From an uncultured Bacteroidales bacterium (GTDB lineage: Bacteria; Bacteroidota; Bacteroidia; Bacteroidales; P3): 64,000 nt of DNA. The notes under the pieces are model-generated. The model was not told where the DNA came from. It did no database searches and worked only from the letters and a program-made list of their open reading frames with translations. Position numbers and translations under genes: made by a program. The stretch is from NCBI GenBank assembly GCA_944321885.1, contig CALUNB010000005.1, positions 1 to 64,000 on the forward strand, read 5' to 3'. Positions 1-7,859 of the stretch are shown here, one piece after another (position 1 is the stretch's first letter; each line of letters begins with the position of its first letter).

Positions 1-105
1 TTGTTCACCCGGATTATCGGGAAAATCAGCGCCCTCACCATCCTACAATACATTAACTACAAAAACAACAAGCCCATCGGCAGGGGCAAGCATGCGCTGC
101 CTTAA
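1..105 (+). pseudogene. C-terminal tail of an IS transposase, probably IS982 family (cut by window edge)
   Basis: An open frame enters from the left edge and stops at TAA 103-105, giving about 34 residues. It is rich in Lys, Asn and Ile and reads RIIGKISALTILQYIN, then NNKPIGRGKHALP. From memory this resembles the last residues of IS982-type transposases of Bacteroidetes; that assignment is recognition, not a search. The catalytic region would lie outside the window, so it cannot be told whether the gene is intact. No clear terminal inverted repeat could be fixed downstream. Confidence 0.5.
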
Positions 106-411
106 TTCCGCCAACGGGTAATAAATATTTCCAAGCCTATAAAAGCGTAAAAACGGTAATAACTCCCGTAAAATGATTAAAGCGGGGTGTCCGCCACCGT
201 AGTATTTTCGCAAAGTGGAATCCGGTTCGTGTTTCCGCTCCAAAATCAGGGAGGGCGATGGGCTTTCTGCCTGGCAGGTATGATATTGAACCTTGGGAAG
301 ACCCGCGTGATTTACCGTTGGGGTAGGTGATAGCGATGGGTTTTCTGTCCGGTAGGAATCCTCCATGCAGATCCGGAAAAGAAACCCTTGGACCGATAAA
401 AAAGAAGAAGA
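106..411. other. Intergenic region with a 78-bp-spaced direct repeat
   Basis: No credible gene is seen between the transposase tail and the hydrolase. Two imperfect 24-bp direct repeats lie at 255-278 and 333-356 (shared core GCGATGGG, then TTTCTG; 20 of 24 positions identical). The second lies about 55 bp upstream of the hydrolase start. They may be insertion-element debris or operator sites for the hydrolase. Confidence 0.4.
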
Positions 412-1491
412 ATGAAAACAACAGCAATGAAATCAATCTGCACTGTCATGCTCGCCTGCCTCTGTGGCATGGGCGGCCTCACAGCACAGGAAAACCAACG
501 TAATACGAACAGCATCATGGAAGAAAAATTGAATCTCACGCAGGAATGGGACAAGGTGTTCCCGCAGAGTGAGCAGGTTCGTCACTCCAAAATCACGTTC
601 CACAACCGTTACGGCATCACGCTTGCCGCCGATTTGTACATTCCCCGGGATGCGACCGGCAAACTGCCTGCGATAGCCGTTTGCGGTCCGTTCGGGGCCG
701 TCAAGGAACAGGCATCGGGCTTGTATGCCCAGGAATTGGCAAAGCGCGGCTTCCTTACGATTGCGTTCGACCCCTCGTTCACCGGCGAAAGCGGCGGACA
801 ACCCCGTTACGTGGCATCGCCCGACATCAACACCGAGGATTTTTGCGCGGCAGTGGACTATTTGACCACCCGTGAAGACGTGGATCCGGAACGGATTGGC
901 ATCCTCGGCATTTGCGGTTGGGGAGGCATGGCGGTCAATGCGGCAGCCATCGATACCCGTATCAAGGCCACCGTTGCCGCCACCATGTACGACATGAGCC
1001 GTGTCAATGCCAAGGGCTATTTTGATGCCGCCGACAATGCCGATGCCCGTCACGAGTTGCGTCGCCAACTGAACGCGCAACGTACGGAAGATTACCGTAA
1101 CGGCTCGTATGCGCTTGCCGGAGGCCTGCCCGATACGGCGCCTGCCGATGCCCCGCAGTTTTTGAAAGACTATGTTGCCTACTACAAGACGCAGCGCGGC
1201 TACCATAAGCGTTCGCTCAACTCCAATGGCGGCTGGAACAAGACTTCGACGCTTTCTTTCTTGAATATGCCTATCCTGACCTATGCTTCTGAAATCCGCA
1301 GTGCCGTGCTGCTCATCCATGGGGAGAAGGCCCATTCGCGCTATTTCAGCGAGGATACGTACAAGAAATTGGAGGGCGAAAACAAGGGATTGTTGATTGT
1401 TCCCGGCGCCAACCACACCGACTTGTACGATAATTTCGAGAAGATTCCTTTCGGAAAAATCGAGGCGTTTTATCGCGAGAACCTGAAATAA
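412..1491 (+). CDS. Exported alpha/beta hydrolase (YcjY / dienelactone-hydrolase-like)
   Basis: The 359-residue protein starts with a hydrophobic segment ending in LTAQ, consistent with Sec export to the periplasm. An alpha/beta hydrolase fold follows: an oxyanion-loop stretch near residues 90-95, a nucleophile elbow GICGWGG with Cys168 in place of the usual Ser, and a candidate catalytic His near 335 (PGANHTD). Cysteine at the elbow is known in dienelactone-hydrolase and YcjY-type relatives. The substrate is unknown. A purine-rich stretch just before the ATG supports this start, though an in-frame ATG 15 nt later is possible. It faces away from the following leftward redox cluster. Confidence 0.8.
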   Translation: MKTTAMKSICTVMLACLCGMGGLTAQENQRNTNSIMEEKLNLTQEWDKVFPQSEQVRHSKITFHNRYGITLAADLYIPRDATGKLPAIAVCGPFGAVKEQASGLYAQELAKRGFLTIAFDPSFTGESGGQPRYVASPDINTEDFCAAVDYLTTREDVDPERIGILGICGWGGMAVNAAAIDTRIKATVAATMYDMSRVNAKGYFDAADNADARHELRRQLNAQRTEDYRNGSYALAGGLPDTAPADAPQFLKDYVAYYKTQRGYHKRSLNSNGGWNKTSTLSFLNMPILTYASEIRSAVLLIHGEKAHSRYFSEDTYKKLEGENKGLLIVPGANHTDLYDNFEKIPFGKIEAFYRENLK

Positions 1492-1584
1492 CGGAAACAT
1501 GGAACGATAGACCGCCAGACGACACGTCATTTTCCGGAGCGGGTAGGAGGGTGGAACCTGCTGCCCGCTCGCGGATTTCGCCAG

Positions 1585-1827
1585 TTATTTTATTTTTAAT
1601 CCGGGAACCAGCGGGCTCACGTCCACCAGTTCCAAATCTTTCACCATTTCCAGCGTTCCTTGTTTGTACTTTTGGAAATGGGATGTTTTTAGATGGCTTT
1701 CGTAAGCGGCACGGTCGGCATAGATTTCGAGGATGGTAATCTTGTGAGGGGCCTCTTTTTCGGCTACGGCATACATGCTTCCTGTCAATAAAAAGACAAG
1801 CAAGAGGATATGTTTGGCAGGTTTCAT
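1585..1827 (-). pseudogene. ABM-type quinol monooxygenase relative missing half of its domain
   Basis: The 80-residue product has a signal peptide (about residues 1-22) joined directly to what looks like only the second half of an antibiotic-biosynthesis-monooxygenase (ABM) domain (ITILEIYADRAAYESHLKT, then ELVDVSPLVPG). Exported Bacteroidetes relatives carry about 50 more residues between these parts, including the first beta strands of the ferredoxin-like fold. An in-frame deletion would explain the junction. The frame is open, so a short product could still be made, but a complete ABM fold is unlikely. It is the last gene of the leftward cluster. Confidence 0.6.
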
Positions 1828-1844
1828 GGTGCTCTTGATTTGGG

Positions 1845-2377
1845 TTATAAGCTTTTCCCTAATTGGTAAGCTTTTTCCCCGTAGCCAGTGTTACGGATGG
1901 AGCCCGCCGTCCAGACGCCGGGTGCCACCACTTCGCCCACGCTTTCCCAACCGAGGTATTCCATCAGCATGTGGTAATGCACCAGCATCGGTTCGGCTTC
2001 TTTTCGGGCGGTATCGGCATAAGTCATCAGGTAAGCGGCTTTTTTGTAGTGGTCCTTGATTTGCCCGTTGATGGCATAGAAGCGGTCGATGACCCGTTTC
2101 ATCTGTGCCGGCATCCCGAAATAGTACATCGGTGTGGCGAACACCACCATGTCGGCAGCAACGAGCTGCGGGCGCAGCTCGCTGAAATCATCTTTTATCA
2201 CGCACGGACCGTCCATGCCGCAATGGTTGCAGGCACGGCAAGGTTCCACCTGTTTGAAAGCGCAATCGAAGCGGTACACTTCATGCCCTTGTTCCTGGCC
2301 CCTTTGATGAACTGTTCCGCTAAATAGGCGGAGTTCCCGTTCCGGCGGGGGCTGCCGGTCAATACGACGATTTTCAT
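1845..2377 (-). pseudogene. NADPH-dependent FMN reductase / flavodoxin-fold protein, frameshifted
   Basis: Two overlapping frames together make one flavodoxin-fold reductase of about 177 residues. The first half starts at MKIVVLTGSPRRNGNS (the FMN phosphate-binding loop) and loses frame at NKG. The second half resumes at VYRFDCAFKQVEPCRACNHC and contains PMYYFGMPAQMKRVIDR, typical of iron-sulfur-flavoprotein-like NAD(P)H reductases. Adding one base near 2284-2286 restores the expected NKGHEVYRF reading. A single-base deletion in the genome or a sequencing error would give the same picture. It lies downstream of the aldo/keto reductase in the same direction and would have been a redox partner in that cluster. 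Confidence 0.8.
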
Positions 2378-2524
2378 CTTTTTTGTTTTTAAGGGGTTCA
2401 ATCCATTTCGGATTGTTTCAATACGTTGAACTCCAGGACCCCCGTGGTCTTGAAGCCGGTTCCCTGTTTTGTTTTCCAGGAAAATATTTTAGGTGTTACC
2501 AAAGTGGCCTTGCCGATTTACGGA

Positions 2525-3814
2525 TTATCTCCCCAGTGTATCCTTTACTTTTGCCAATAGGTTGGGTATATCCAGATGCTGCGGACATTTGGCCAAGCAT
2601 TCGCCGCAGCCCACGCACGAGGATGCCGGGTCGCCACGCTGGACAGGCGACATGGAGACGGTGTAATCCGCCCACGCCCTGTCTTTATCCTTGTGCAACA
2701 GGTAGTTGTTGTACACGTAGGCGAAAATGTAGCCGATGGCGACGTTCTGCGGGCAGGGGATGCATTGGTAGCAGCCTGTGCAGTCTATATGTCCCGGTTC
2801 ATGGCGGTAAGCCTGGATGGCAGCCCCCAAGGCCTCGCGTTCGGCAGGTGCGAGCATATCCGGTTTCGCCTTGGCGGCATATTCCAGGTTCTCTTCCACA
2901 TCTTCCATCGACCCCATGCCGCTGACGGCTACGCTTACTTCGGGAATATCCCACAGATAATCCAAGGCCCATTCCGCATCCGGCTTGTGTATGCCGGTGG
3001 AAGCAAGGGCGTACTTCATGCTTTGCGGCAAATTGGCAAGGAATCCGGTGCGGACAGGCTTCATCACCGCCAATCCCATGCCGTTGGCGGCGGCGTATTT
3101 CGGGCCGAGGACACCGGCTTCATACTCGTAATCAAGATAATTGTGTTGGATAAGGCAAAAATCCCATGCCGGTGTGTATTCGACCACTTTTTTGAAGAGT
3201 TGCAAACTGTCATGGAAAGAAAAGCCCATGAAACGTATCTTGCCCTGCGCTTTCAGCCGTTCCATCTTTTCGATGAGCCTATAGGGTAGCACATAGTCTT
3301 TCCACGCCCGGTGCATGATCATGTGGATATGGTAGAAGTCAATCACATCCGTACCGATGGCGCGACGCGACTGGTCGAAGAACTTTTCGAAGTCATCCGC
3401 GCTCCGCATCTCCCACCACGGCATCTTGGAGGTGACATAAACCCGGTCGCGCCATCCTCCGGCAAGAGCTTTGCCAACGGCTTGTTCGCTTTCGCCTCCC
3501 ATGTAGACACGTCCGGTGTCGATGTAGTTCACGCCGCCTTCGATGGCCCGGTGCACCATCGGCGTGGTCTTGTCAAAATCCACATGCCCGTTCTTCATGG
3601 GAAGGCGCAACATGCCGAAACCTAAGGCTGATACCTTGACTCCGGTTCTACCCATCGGGCGGTATCGCATGGCAGGATTATAGTTCAATATGTCCTTGGC
3701 CTCCTGTTTTCTTCCAAAGCGTTTATCGGCTTCTTGCGCAAGGGTTTTCGGCCCCATGGCGGCACCGATGGCCGCTGCGAACAATCCGTTTTTGATGAAA
3801 TCCCGTCTGTCCAT
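2525..3814 (-). CDS. Tat-exported aldo/keto reductase with C-terminal ferredoxin-type 4Fe-4S domain
   Basis: The 429-residue protein begins MDRRDFIKNGLFAAAIGAA, a twin-arginine signal. An aldo/keto reductase barrel follows (YRPMGRTGVKVSALGFG; DTGRVYMG with the Asp and Tyr of the tetrad; Lys in VYVTSK; His in DFYHIHM). The C-terminus carries two cysteine clusters, DCTGCYQCIPCP and CVGCGECLAKCP, expected to hold 4Fe-4S centres. This AKR-ferredoxin fusion is a known family of unsettled substrate. Tat export fits folding with cofactors in the cytoplasm. It lies 86 bp downstream of the DUF6282 gene, probably in one transcript. Confidence 0.88.
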   Translation of the reverse strand: MDRRDFIKNGLFAAAIGAAMGPKTLAQEADKRFGRKQEAKDILNYNPAMRYRPMGRTGVKVSALGFGMLRLPMKNGHVDFDKTTPMVHRAIEGGVNYIDTGRVYMGGESEQAVGKALAGGWRDRVYVTSKMPWWEMRSADDFEKFFDQSRRAIGTDVIDFYHIHMIMHRAWKDYVLPYRLIEKMERLKAQGKIRFMGFSFHDSLQLFKKVVEYTPAWDFCLIQHNYLDYEYEAGVLGPKYAAANGMGLAVMKPVRTGFLANLPQSMKYALASTGIHKPDAEWALDYLWDIPEVSVAVSGMGSMEDVEENLEYAAKAKPDMLAPAEREALGAAIQAYRHEPGHIDCTGCYQCIPCPQNVAIGYIFAYVYNNYLLHKDKDRAWADYTVSMSPVQRGDPASSCVGCGECLAKCPQHLDIPNLLAKVKDTLGR

Positions 3815-3900
3815 ATTCTTTCGCTTTTACTCCTTTTCCTCCGCCTCGTCCATGCTCAAGCAAGCTTGGCAGGGATTCCGGCTTGGCCGAATGATTCTCT

Positions 3901-4911
3901 TTACTTGTCCAGACCTACCAGCCATGCAGGATTTCTGCGGACAAGCAGGTCGATGTCGCCTTGCGGTACTCCCGCCGCCTGCAATTTCAGGATGCAGTCC
4001 CGCATGCCCTCAAGAGGGTGCGGCATCACCGCCTGACCTAAATCGGTGGAAATGAAGCTCCGGGACGGGTCGATGCGGACAAAGGCTGCAAACTCCTCGA
4101 TGCTTTGCCGTGGATATCGCGGCATCTTCGTGCCTTCGCCCCAGAGGCAAGGCAGGTAGCAATATTCGATGTACGCGCCCAAATCGATGCACTGTCTGAT
4201 TTGGTCGGTGGTCATTTTCCAGAAGTGGGCGTTGGCATGCGTGACGACGAATTTTTCCACGCCTATTTCTTTTGCTTTGCGGGCGAGCCTGAGGCATTCT
4301 TGCGCTGACGCATGCCCGGTGGCAAAGATGATACCGGCTTCCGCGCAGATTTCCATGACAAGGATCACTTCGGGCAATACTTGCCCGTTATCGTCCAGTA
4401 CGGGGATTCCTTTTTCTTTCCGGCCTTCACGTTGGTATTGGTAGGCGGCGTCAAGCGTCGGCATCCAGATGCAACGGCACAGGCCTCCGCTGGTTTCGAC
4501 CGCTTTCCGCGCCGCGAAAGCATTCACTTTTTCGCCATGCACCCGGTTCATGCAGAAACTGCCGAAACATTCCGCACCCGGCAAAGCCTGCCGGATGATA
4601 TAAGCCCTGTCGTGGCAACTGAAATCGTTGGACTTGAACATCACGGCACGGTATCCGGCACGCATCGCCTCTTGCATGAACCCGTATTCATCCACCGAGC
4701 GATCCCGAGAATCGGGGCGGCAATGCAGGTGGATGTCGCATACACCTTGTAATAATCCATCGTTCGCGAACATGGCATTCGAATTTCCGCTTTCCTCCGA
4801 AAGGAAGTTCCTCGTCTGGGCAGGTATGGCTGCCTGCGCCAACAAGACTCCTCCGGCCATCATGGAACCCTTGATAAAGTCCCTGCGGTTTAATCTTCCT
4901 TTGGTATCCAA
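3901..4911 (-). CDS. DUF6282-like metal-dependent hydrolase, Tat signal
   Basis: The 336-residue protein starts with a twin-arginine signal (NRRDFIKGSMMAGG, about residues 8-21). The rest looks like an amidohydrolase-type barrel: CDIHLHCRPDS provides the HxH metal motif, with later histidines in FATGHAS and VVTHANAHF and an aspartate in FISTDLGQ. This matches DUF6282 as I know it; the reaction is not established. It is the first gene of the leftward cluster, and its upstream region has a 21-bp-spaced direct repeat suited to a regulator (4940-4974). Confidence 0.75.
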   Translation of the reverse strand: MDTKGRLNRRDFIKGSMMAGGVLLAQAAIPAQTRNFLSEESGNSNAMFANDGLLQGVCDIHLHCRPDSRDRSVDEYGFMQEAMRAGYRAVMFKSNDFSCHDRAYIIRQALPGAECFGSFCMNRVHGEKVNAFAARKAVETSGGLCRCIWMPTLDAAYQYQREGRKEKGIPVLDDNGQVLPEVILVMEICAEAGIIFATGHASAQECLRLARKAKEIGVEKFVVTHANAHFWKMTTDQIRQCIDLGAYIEYCYLPCLWGEGTKMPRYPRQSIEEFAAFVRIDPSRSFISTDLGQAVMPHPLEGMRDCILKLQAAGVPQGDIDLLVRRNPAWLVGLDK

Positions 4912-4939
4912 AAGTAACCTGTATCCAATCGAAAGGGTC

Positions 4940-4974
4940 TAACGTGATTACAGGGATTTGTAACGTAATTACAG
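4940..4974. promoter_or_regulatory. Operator-like direct repeat upstream of the DUF6282 cluster
   Basis: TAACGTGATTACAG (4940-4953) and TAACGTAATTACAG (4961-4974) differ at one base and are spaced exactly 21 bp start to start, about two helical turns, so both face the same side of the DNA. They lie 30-63 bp upstream of the DUF6282 start. Binding by a transcription factor is inference. Confidence 0.5.
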
Positions 4975-5160
4975 ATTGTCTGGCAAGACGGATATAGGGT
5001 GTGTTTCCGGCTTCTTCATGTTTCTTGGGAACCCTTGCCGGTATTCAATAAAATCCTTGGAAAGGACATTGGGTCCGGGTCCGGAATGCTTGGCGCAGCC
5101 ACGTGTCCGTTTTTGCCGCTCCCCTGTAATCCGGGCAAAGAAAACCGGAAAATGTATAAA

Positions 5161-5355
5161 CCCAAATCGGTCATTAGACTCGCCGAGTGTGTTTCCTGTT
5201 TTTGAAGAGGGATGCTTTTGTGCATCTTGTTCGCTTCTGTCCGCATCTTGCTCCTCGCTACGCCTCGACGTAGCCCGCTACGCCTTCGGCTAGGCGAGAA
5301 GCATGCTGCATGACATAAGCGGACAATCTACCCAAAGTCTAATGACCGATTTGGG
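5161..5355. mobile_element. MITE copy 1 (195 bp, 20-bp perfect terminal inverted repeats)
   Basis: The ends are CCCAAATCGGTCATTAGACT and its exact reverse complement. The element is flanked by a 5-bp direct duplication ATAAA (5156-5160 and 5356-5360). The interior has further palindromes (TGTCCGC/GCGGACA; a GC-rich hairpin around TACGCC) and no coding frame. A base-for-base identical copy lies at 23495-23689. This is a non-autonomous element mobilised by a transposase not seen here. Confidence 0.92.
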
Positions 5356-5458
5356 ATAAAAGGCCTTGGAACCGGATGGCGTACTTTTGCGACCCGATAC
5401 GGTCTGTCCTGCATGCGGCGGGCAGACCTGCGTACGAATCATAAAAAACTCTTTTACC

Positions 5459-6142
5459 ATGAAACCATACATTGTTTGCCACATGATGCAGTCCATCGAC
5501 GGGCGTATCGCCTGCGACATGGTGGACAAGATTAGCGGGAACGAATATTACACCGCTTTGGACTCCTTGGCTTGCTCCACCACGGTGGAGGGCAAGGTGA
5601 CCTTGCAGACCCATGTGACGGGGTTTGAACCCTGTCCGGTCCGGGATGCCGTGCCGGTAGGGCATGAAGAAGTCCATGTGGCGGAGAAAGCCGGAGGTTA
5701 CGAGGTTTCGGTCGATTCGAAAGGGACCTTGGCTTGGACGGCAAAGAATTGCAAGAGCGGGAAACCCCGCCTCTGTTTGCTCAGTGAAGACACTTCCCAG
5801 GCATATCTGGCCCATTTGCGTTCGTTGGGGATGTCCTATATCGCGACCGGGAAAGGCCATGTGGATTTGAATCGGGCCGTGGAACTCCTCAACACCCATT
5901 TCGGCGTGGAAAGGATGGCCATCGTGGGCGGAGGGAAAATCAACGGAGGCTTCCTTAGCGCCGGTCTGCTGGACGAAATCAGTATCATGCTGGCATCCGG
6001 CATCGATGGCCGCATCGGGCAGCCTGCCTTGTTCGACGGGATTGCAGAGCGGGAAAACTACCTTCCGTTCAAATTGCAGTACATGAAGTCGGAGGTCTTG
6101 GAAAACGGGGTGGTCTGGATTCGGTACCGGCCTTTGTTTTAG
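5459..6142 (+). CDS. RibD C-terminal-domain / dihydrofolate-reductase-like protein
   Basis: The 227-residue protein MKPYIVCHMMQSIDGRIACD is a stand-alone RibD_C domain (riboflavin-reductase/DHFR-like fold). The NADPH-binding stretch MAIVGGGKINGGFLSAGLLDEI is clear near residues 158-179. In riboflavin synthesis this fold reduces the pyrimidine side chain, but stand-alone copies often have unknown substrates. The start at 5459 was chosen because the family begins with this strand and the extra upstream codons look non-coding. It reads away from the redox cluster and lies about 100 bp past the MITE. Confidence 0.8.
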   Translation: MKPYIVCHMMQSIDGRIACDMVDKISGNEYYTALDSLACSTTVEGKVTLQTHVTGFEPCPVRDAVPVGHEEVHVAEKAGGYEVSVDSKGTLAWTAKNCKSGKPRLCLLSEDTSQAYLAHLRSLGMSYIATGKGHVDLNRAVELLNTHFGVERMAIVGGGKINGGFLSAGLLDEISIMLASGIDGRIGQPALFDGIAERENYLPFKLQYMKSEVLENGVVWIRYRPLF

Positions 6143-6223
6143 CTTGCCAGGAGGATTCGAAAGTCTGGTTTTGAATAATCGACCTTCGTTGGGGAATCCC
6201 GCCTGAGATACTGATAGATGCCT

Positions 6224-7822
6224 CTATAGTTCGCTTAGGCGGGCGGTCCGCAAACGGCGCAATCGCTTGTGTCGTTTGCGGACTTCTTGTTTCCAAACCC
6301 AATCCCGTCGCAAAGGGGAATCATAGAACAGAAGCAGCAGCAAGAGTAAAAGGCAGGCGTAGATTACCCATCCGTAGACCTGTTTGATGCTGGTTTCCAT
6401 CATCTTGGGAACAAACTCCCCGAGGAAGGAATCCAAGGGAACGTTCCAGCGGCTCACCGCCGCCCCGTCGACCGCCATCCCGTAACGGGCCATGTTGTCG
6501 GTGATGTAGTGGGAGAAACCTTGGGTGTAGAGCGCCGCGCCCAGCACGCTGCCCACCACCATGTGCAACATGTTGAAGACGCTCAAGGCTTGGAAAAAAT
6601 GCTGGAAACTCATGATCTTTTCCAAGCAGACCATCAAGGTCGCGCTCAGGACCGCATAGGCGAAACTCCGGCAGAAGTTGGGCGCATACAACAAGGACAT
6701 GGAGATGTCGGCTGAAATCGTGAAGTAATACAGTAGGAGATAGGCGCTCAGGACCGCTAAACCGGCGATGACCAGATGCAGGCAGCGCCATCCTTTCTTG
6801 TGGAGCCACCAGTAAGAAAACAAACAGCCTGCCAGTACCCCGGAGAGGGAACACAGTTTCAGCGGCACCGTATCCATGCTGCCGTAGTGCATGACTTCTT
6901 CCATGAAAATTTCCTCCAATACATGTTCGGTAGCCAACAATGCTTCCACGACCGCAATCAGGAGCAGGAGGGGAAACAGGTTCCGGTACGTCCACATCCT
7001 GGGTTCCAGGAAGGGATGCCGGATATGCAGCATGCGACCGATGCAAAGGAGCAGGGTGATGACGATGACGACCGCCAATTGGCGGATGACGGGGCTGTTC
7101 CACCAGTCGTACCAATCCCCGTAGGTCAGGAAATAAGCGATTTCCAACAGGAGGGTCGCCCATAGCAAGGCCCCCAGCCAATCGATACCGTAGAGCGGGA
7201 ATTTCTTGACGGGCCGGAACGGGCGGGTGCAGATTTGCAGGACGAGCAAGTCGATGAGCATCAGTCCGGCAATGAAAAGGTGCATGTATGCCCATTCGTA
7301 ATAGTAGACGAAATAGGCCGACAAGATGTTGGCCGCCTGCATGCTCCCTAAGATGATGATATGCAGGAAAGGGAAGAATACCCCGAAATCCCGTTTGGGT
7401 GTCATCCAGAGCTGGATGTTGGACATGCACTCGAACGTCCCTTGGATTTTGCAGATGCCTTCGAGGAAGCAAACCGCCCACAGCAAGGGCAGGAAAGTGA
7501 TATGCGGGGCCGCGAGGTTGCAAAGCAGCACGCCTGTGGCCGCGGCCATCAAGAGGTTCTTGTTGTAAAACCGGAACTTCATCCGGAACAAAAGGGGAAA
7601 GTAGATGGCCATGCCCGCCAGATTGGCGTACAGGCACATCTGCAGGTCTTCCCGCATCAAGGCCGTGCTGCCAATCATCGGGTTGAGGCTTCCCAGATAA
7701 AGCCCGCCCGACAGTTGGAAACTGACGGCAAAGAAGATATAAATCCAAGGTTGCAGCTTGCGGGGCACGAAGGCGCGGAACATCGGCATCGTGAAAGGCC
7801 CGTTCAGGACAGGAGCTCCCAT
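6224..7822 (-). CDS. MFS-type drug efflux permease (EmrB/DHA2-like), inner-membrane part of a tripartite pump
   Basis: The 532-residue protein is almost wholly hydrophobic, with roughly 12-14 predicted membrane segments and a basic C-terminal tail (KRHKRLRRLR). Its position behind an HlyD/EmrA adaptor and a TolC-like channel marks it as the permease of an EmrAB-TolC-type exporter. Family motifs are weak, as in Bacteroidales members. The substrate cannot be told. It begins 37 bp after the adaptor gene. Confidence 0.78.
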   Translation of the reverse strand: MGAPVLNGPFTMPMFRAFVPRKLQPWIYIFFAVSFQLSGGLYLGSLNPMIGSTALMREDLQMCLYANLAGMAIYFPLLFRMKFRFYNKNLLMAAATGVLLCNLAAPHITFLPLLWAVCFLEGICKIQGTFECMSNIQLWMTPKRDFGVFFPFLHIIILGSMQAANILSAYFVYYYEWAYMHLFIAGLMLIDLLVLQICTRPFRPVKKFPLYGIDWLGALLWATLLLEIAYFLTYGDWYDWWNSPVIRQLAVVIVITLLLCIGRMLHIRHPFLEPRMWTYRNLFPLLLLIAVVEALLATEHVLEEIFMEEVMHYGSMDTVPLKLCSLSGVLAGCLFSYWWLHKKGWRCLHLVIAGLAVLSAYLLLYYFTISADISMSLLYAPNFCRSFAYAVLSATLMVCLEKIMSFQHFFQALSVFNMLHMVVGSVLGAALYTQGFSHYITDNMARYGMAVDGAAVSRWNVPLDSFLGEFVPKMMETSIKQVYGWVIYACLLLLLLLLFYDSPLRRDWVWKQEVRKRHKRLRRLRTARLSEL

Positions 7823-7859
7823 ATTTCCAGATTCTTGGACGCAGTTTACCGGGTCCGGT

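Larger units (their letters stand above)
4912..5458. other. Intergenic region holding operator-like repeats and a MITE
   Basis: No gene is seen in this 547-bp divergent spacer between the DUF6282 and RibD-like genes. It holds the paired repeats at 4940-4974 and the complete 195-bp MITE at 5161-5355, both listed separately. Confidence 0.7.

Noticed and set aside
433..1530. Long antisense open frame opposite the alpha/beta hydrolase
   Set aside because: It mirrors the codon bias of a clear hydrolase gene and its translation has no family features or sensible N-terminus.
6321..7748. Long minus-strand frame inside the MFS permease gene
   Set aside because: It is the shifted frame of the same region; the product is rich in Pro, Arg and His with no membrane helices, typical of a shadow frame.
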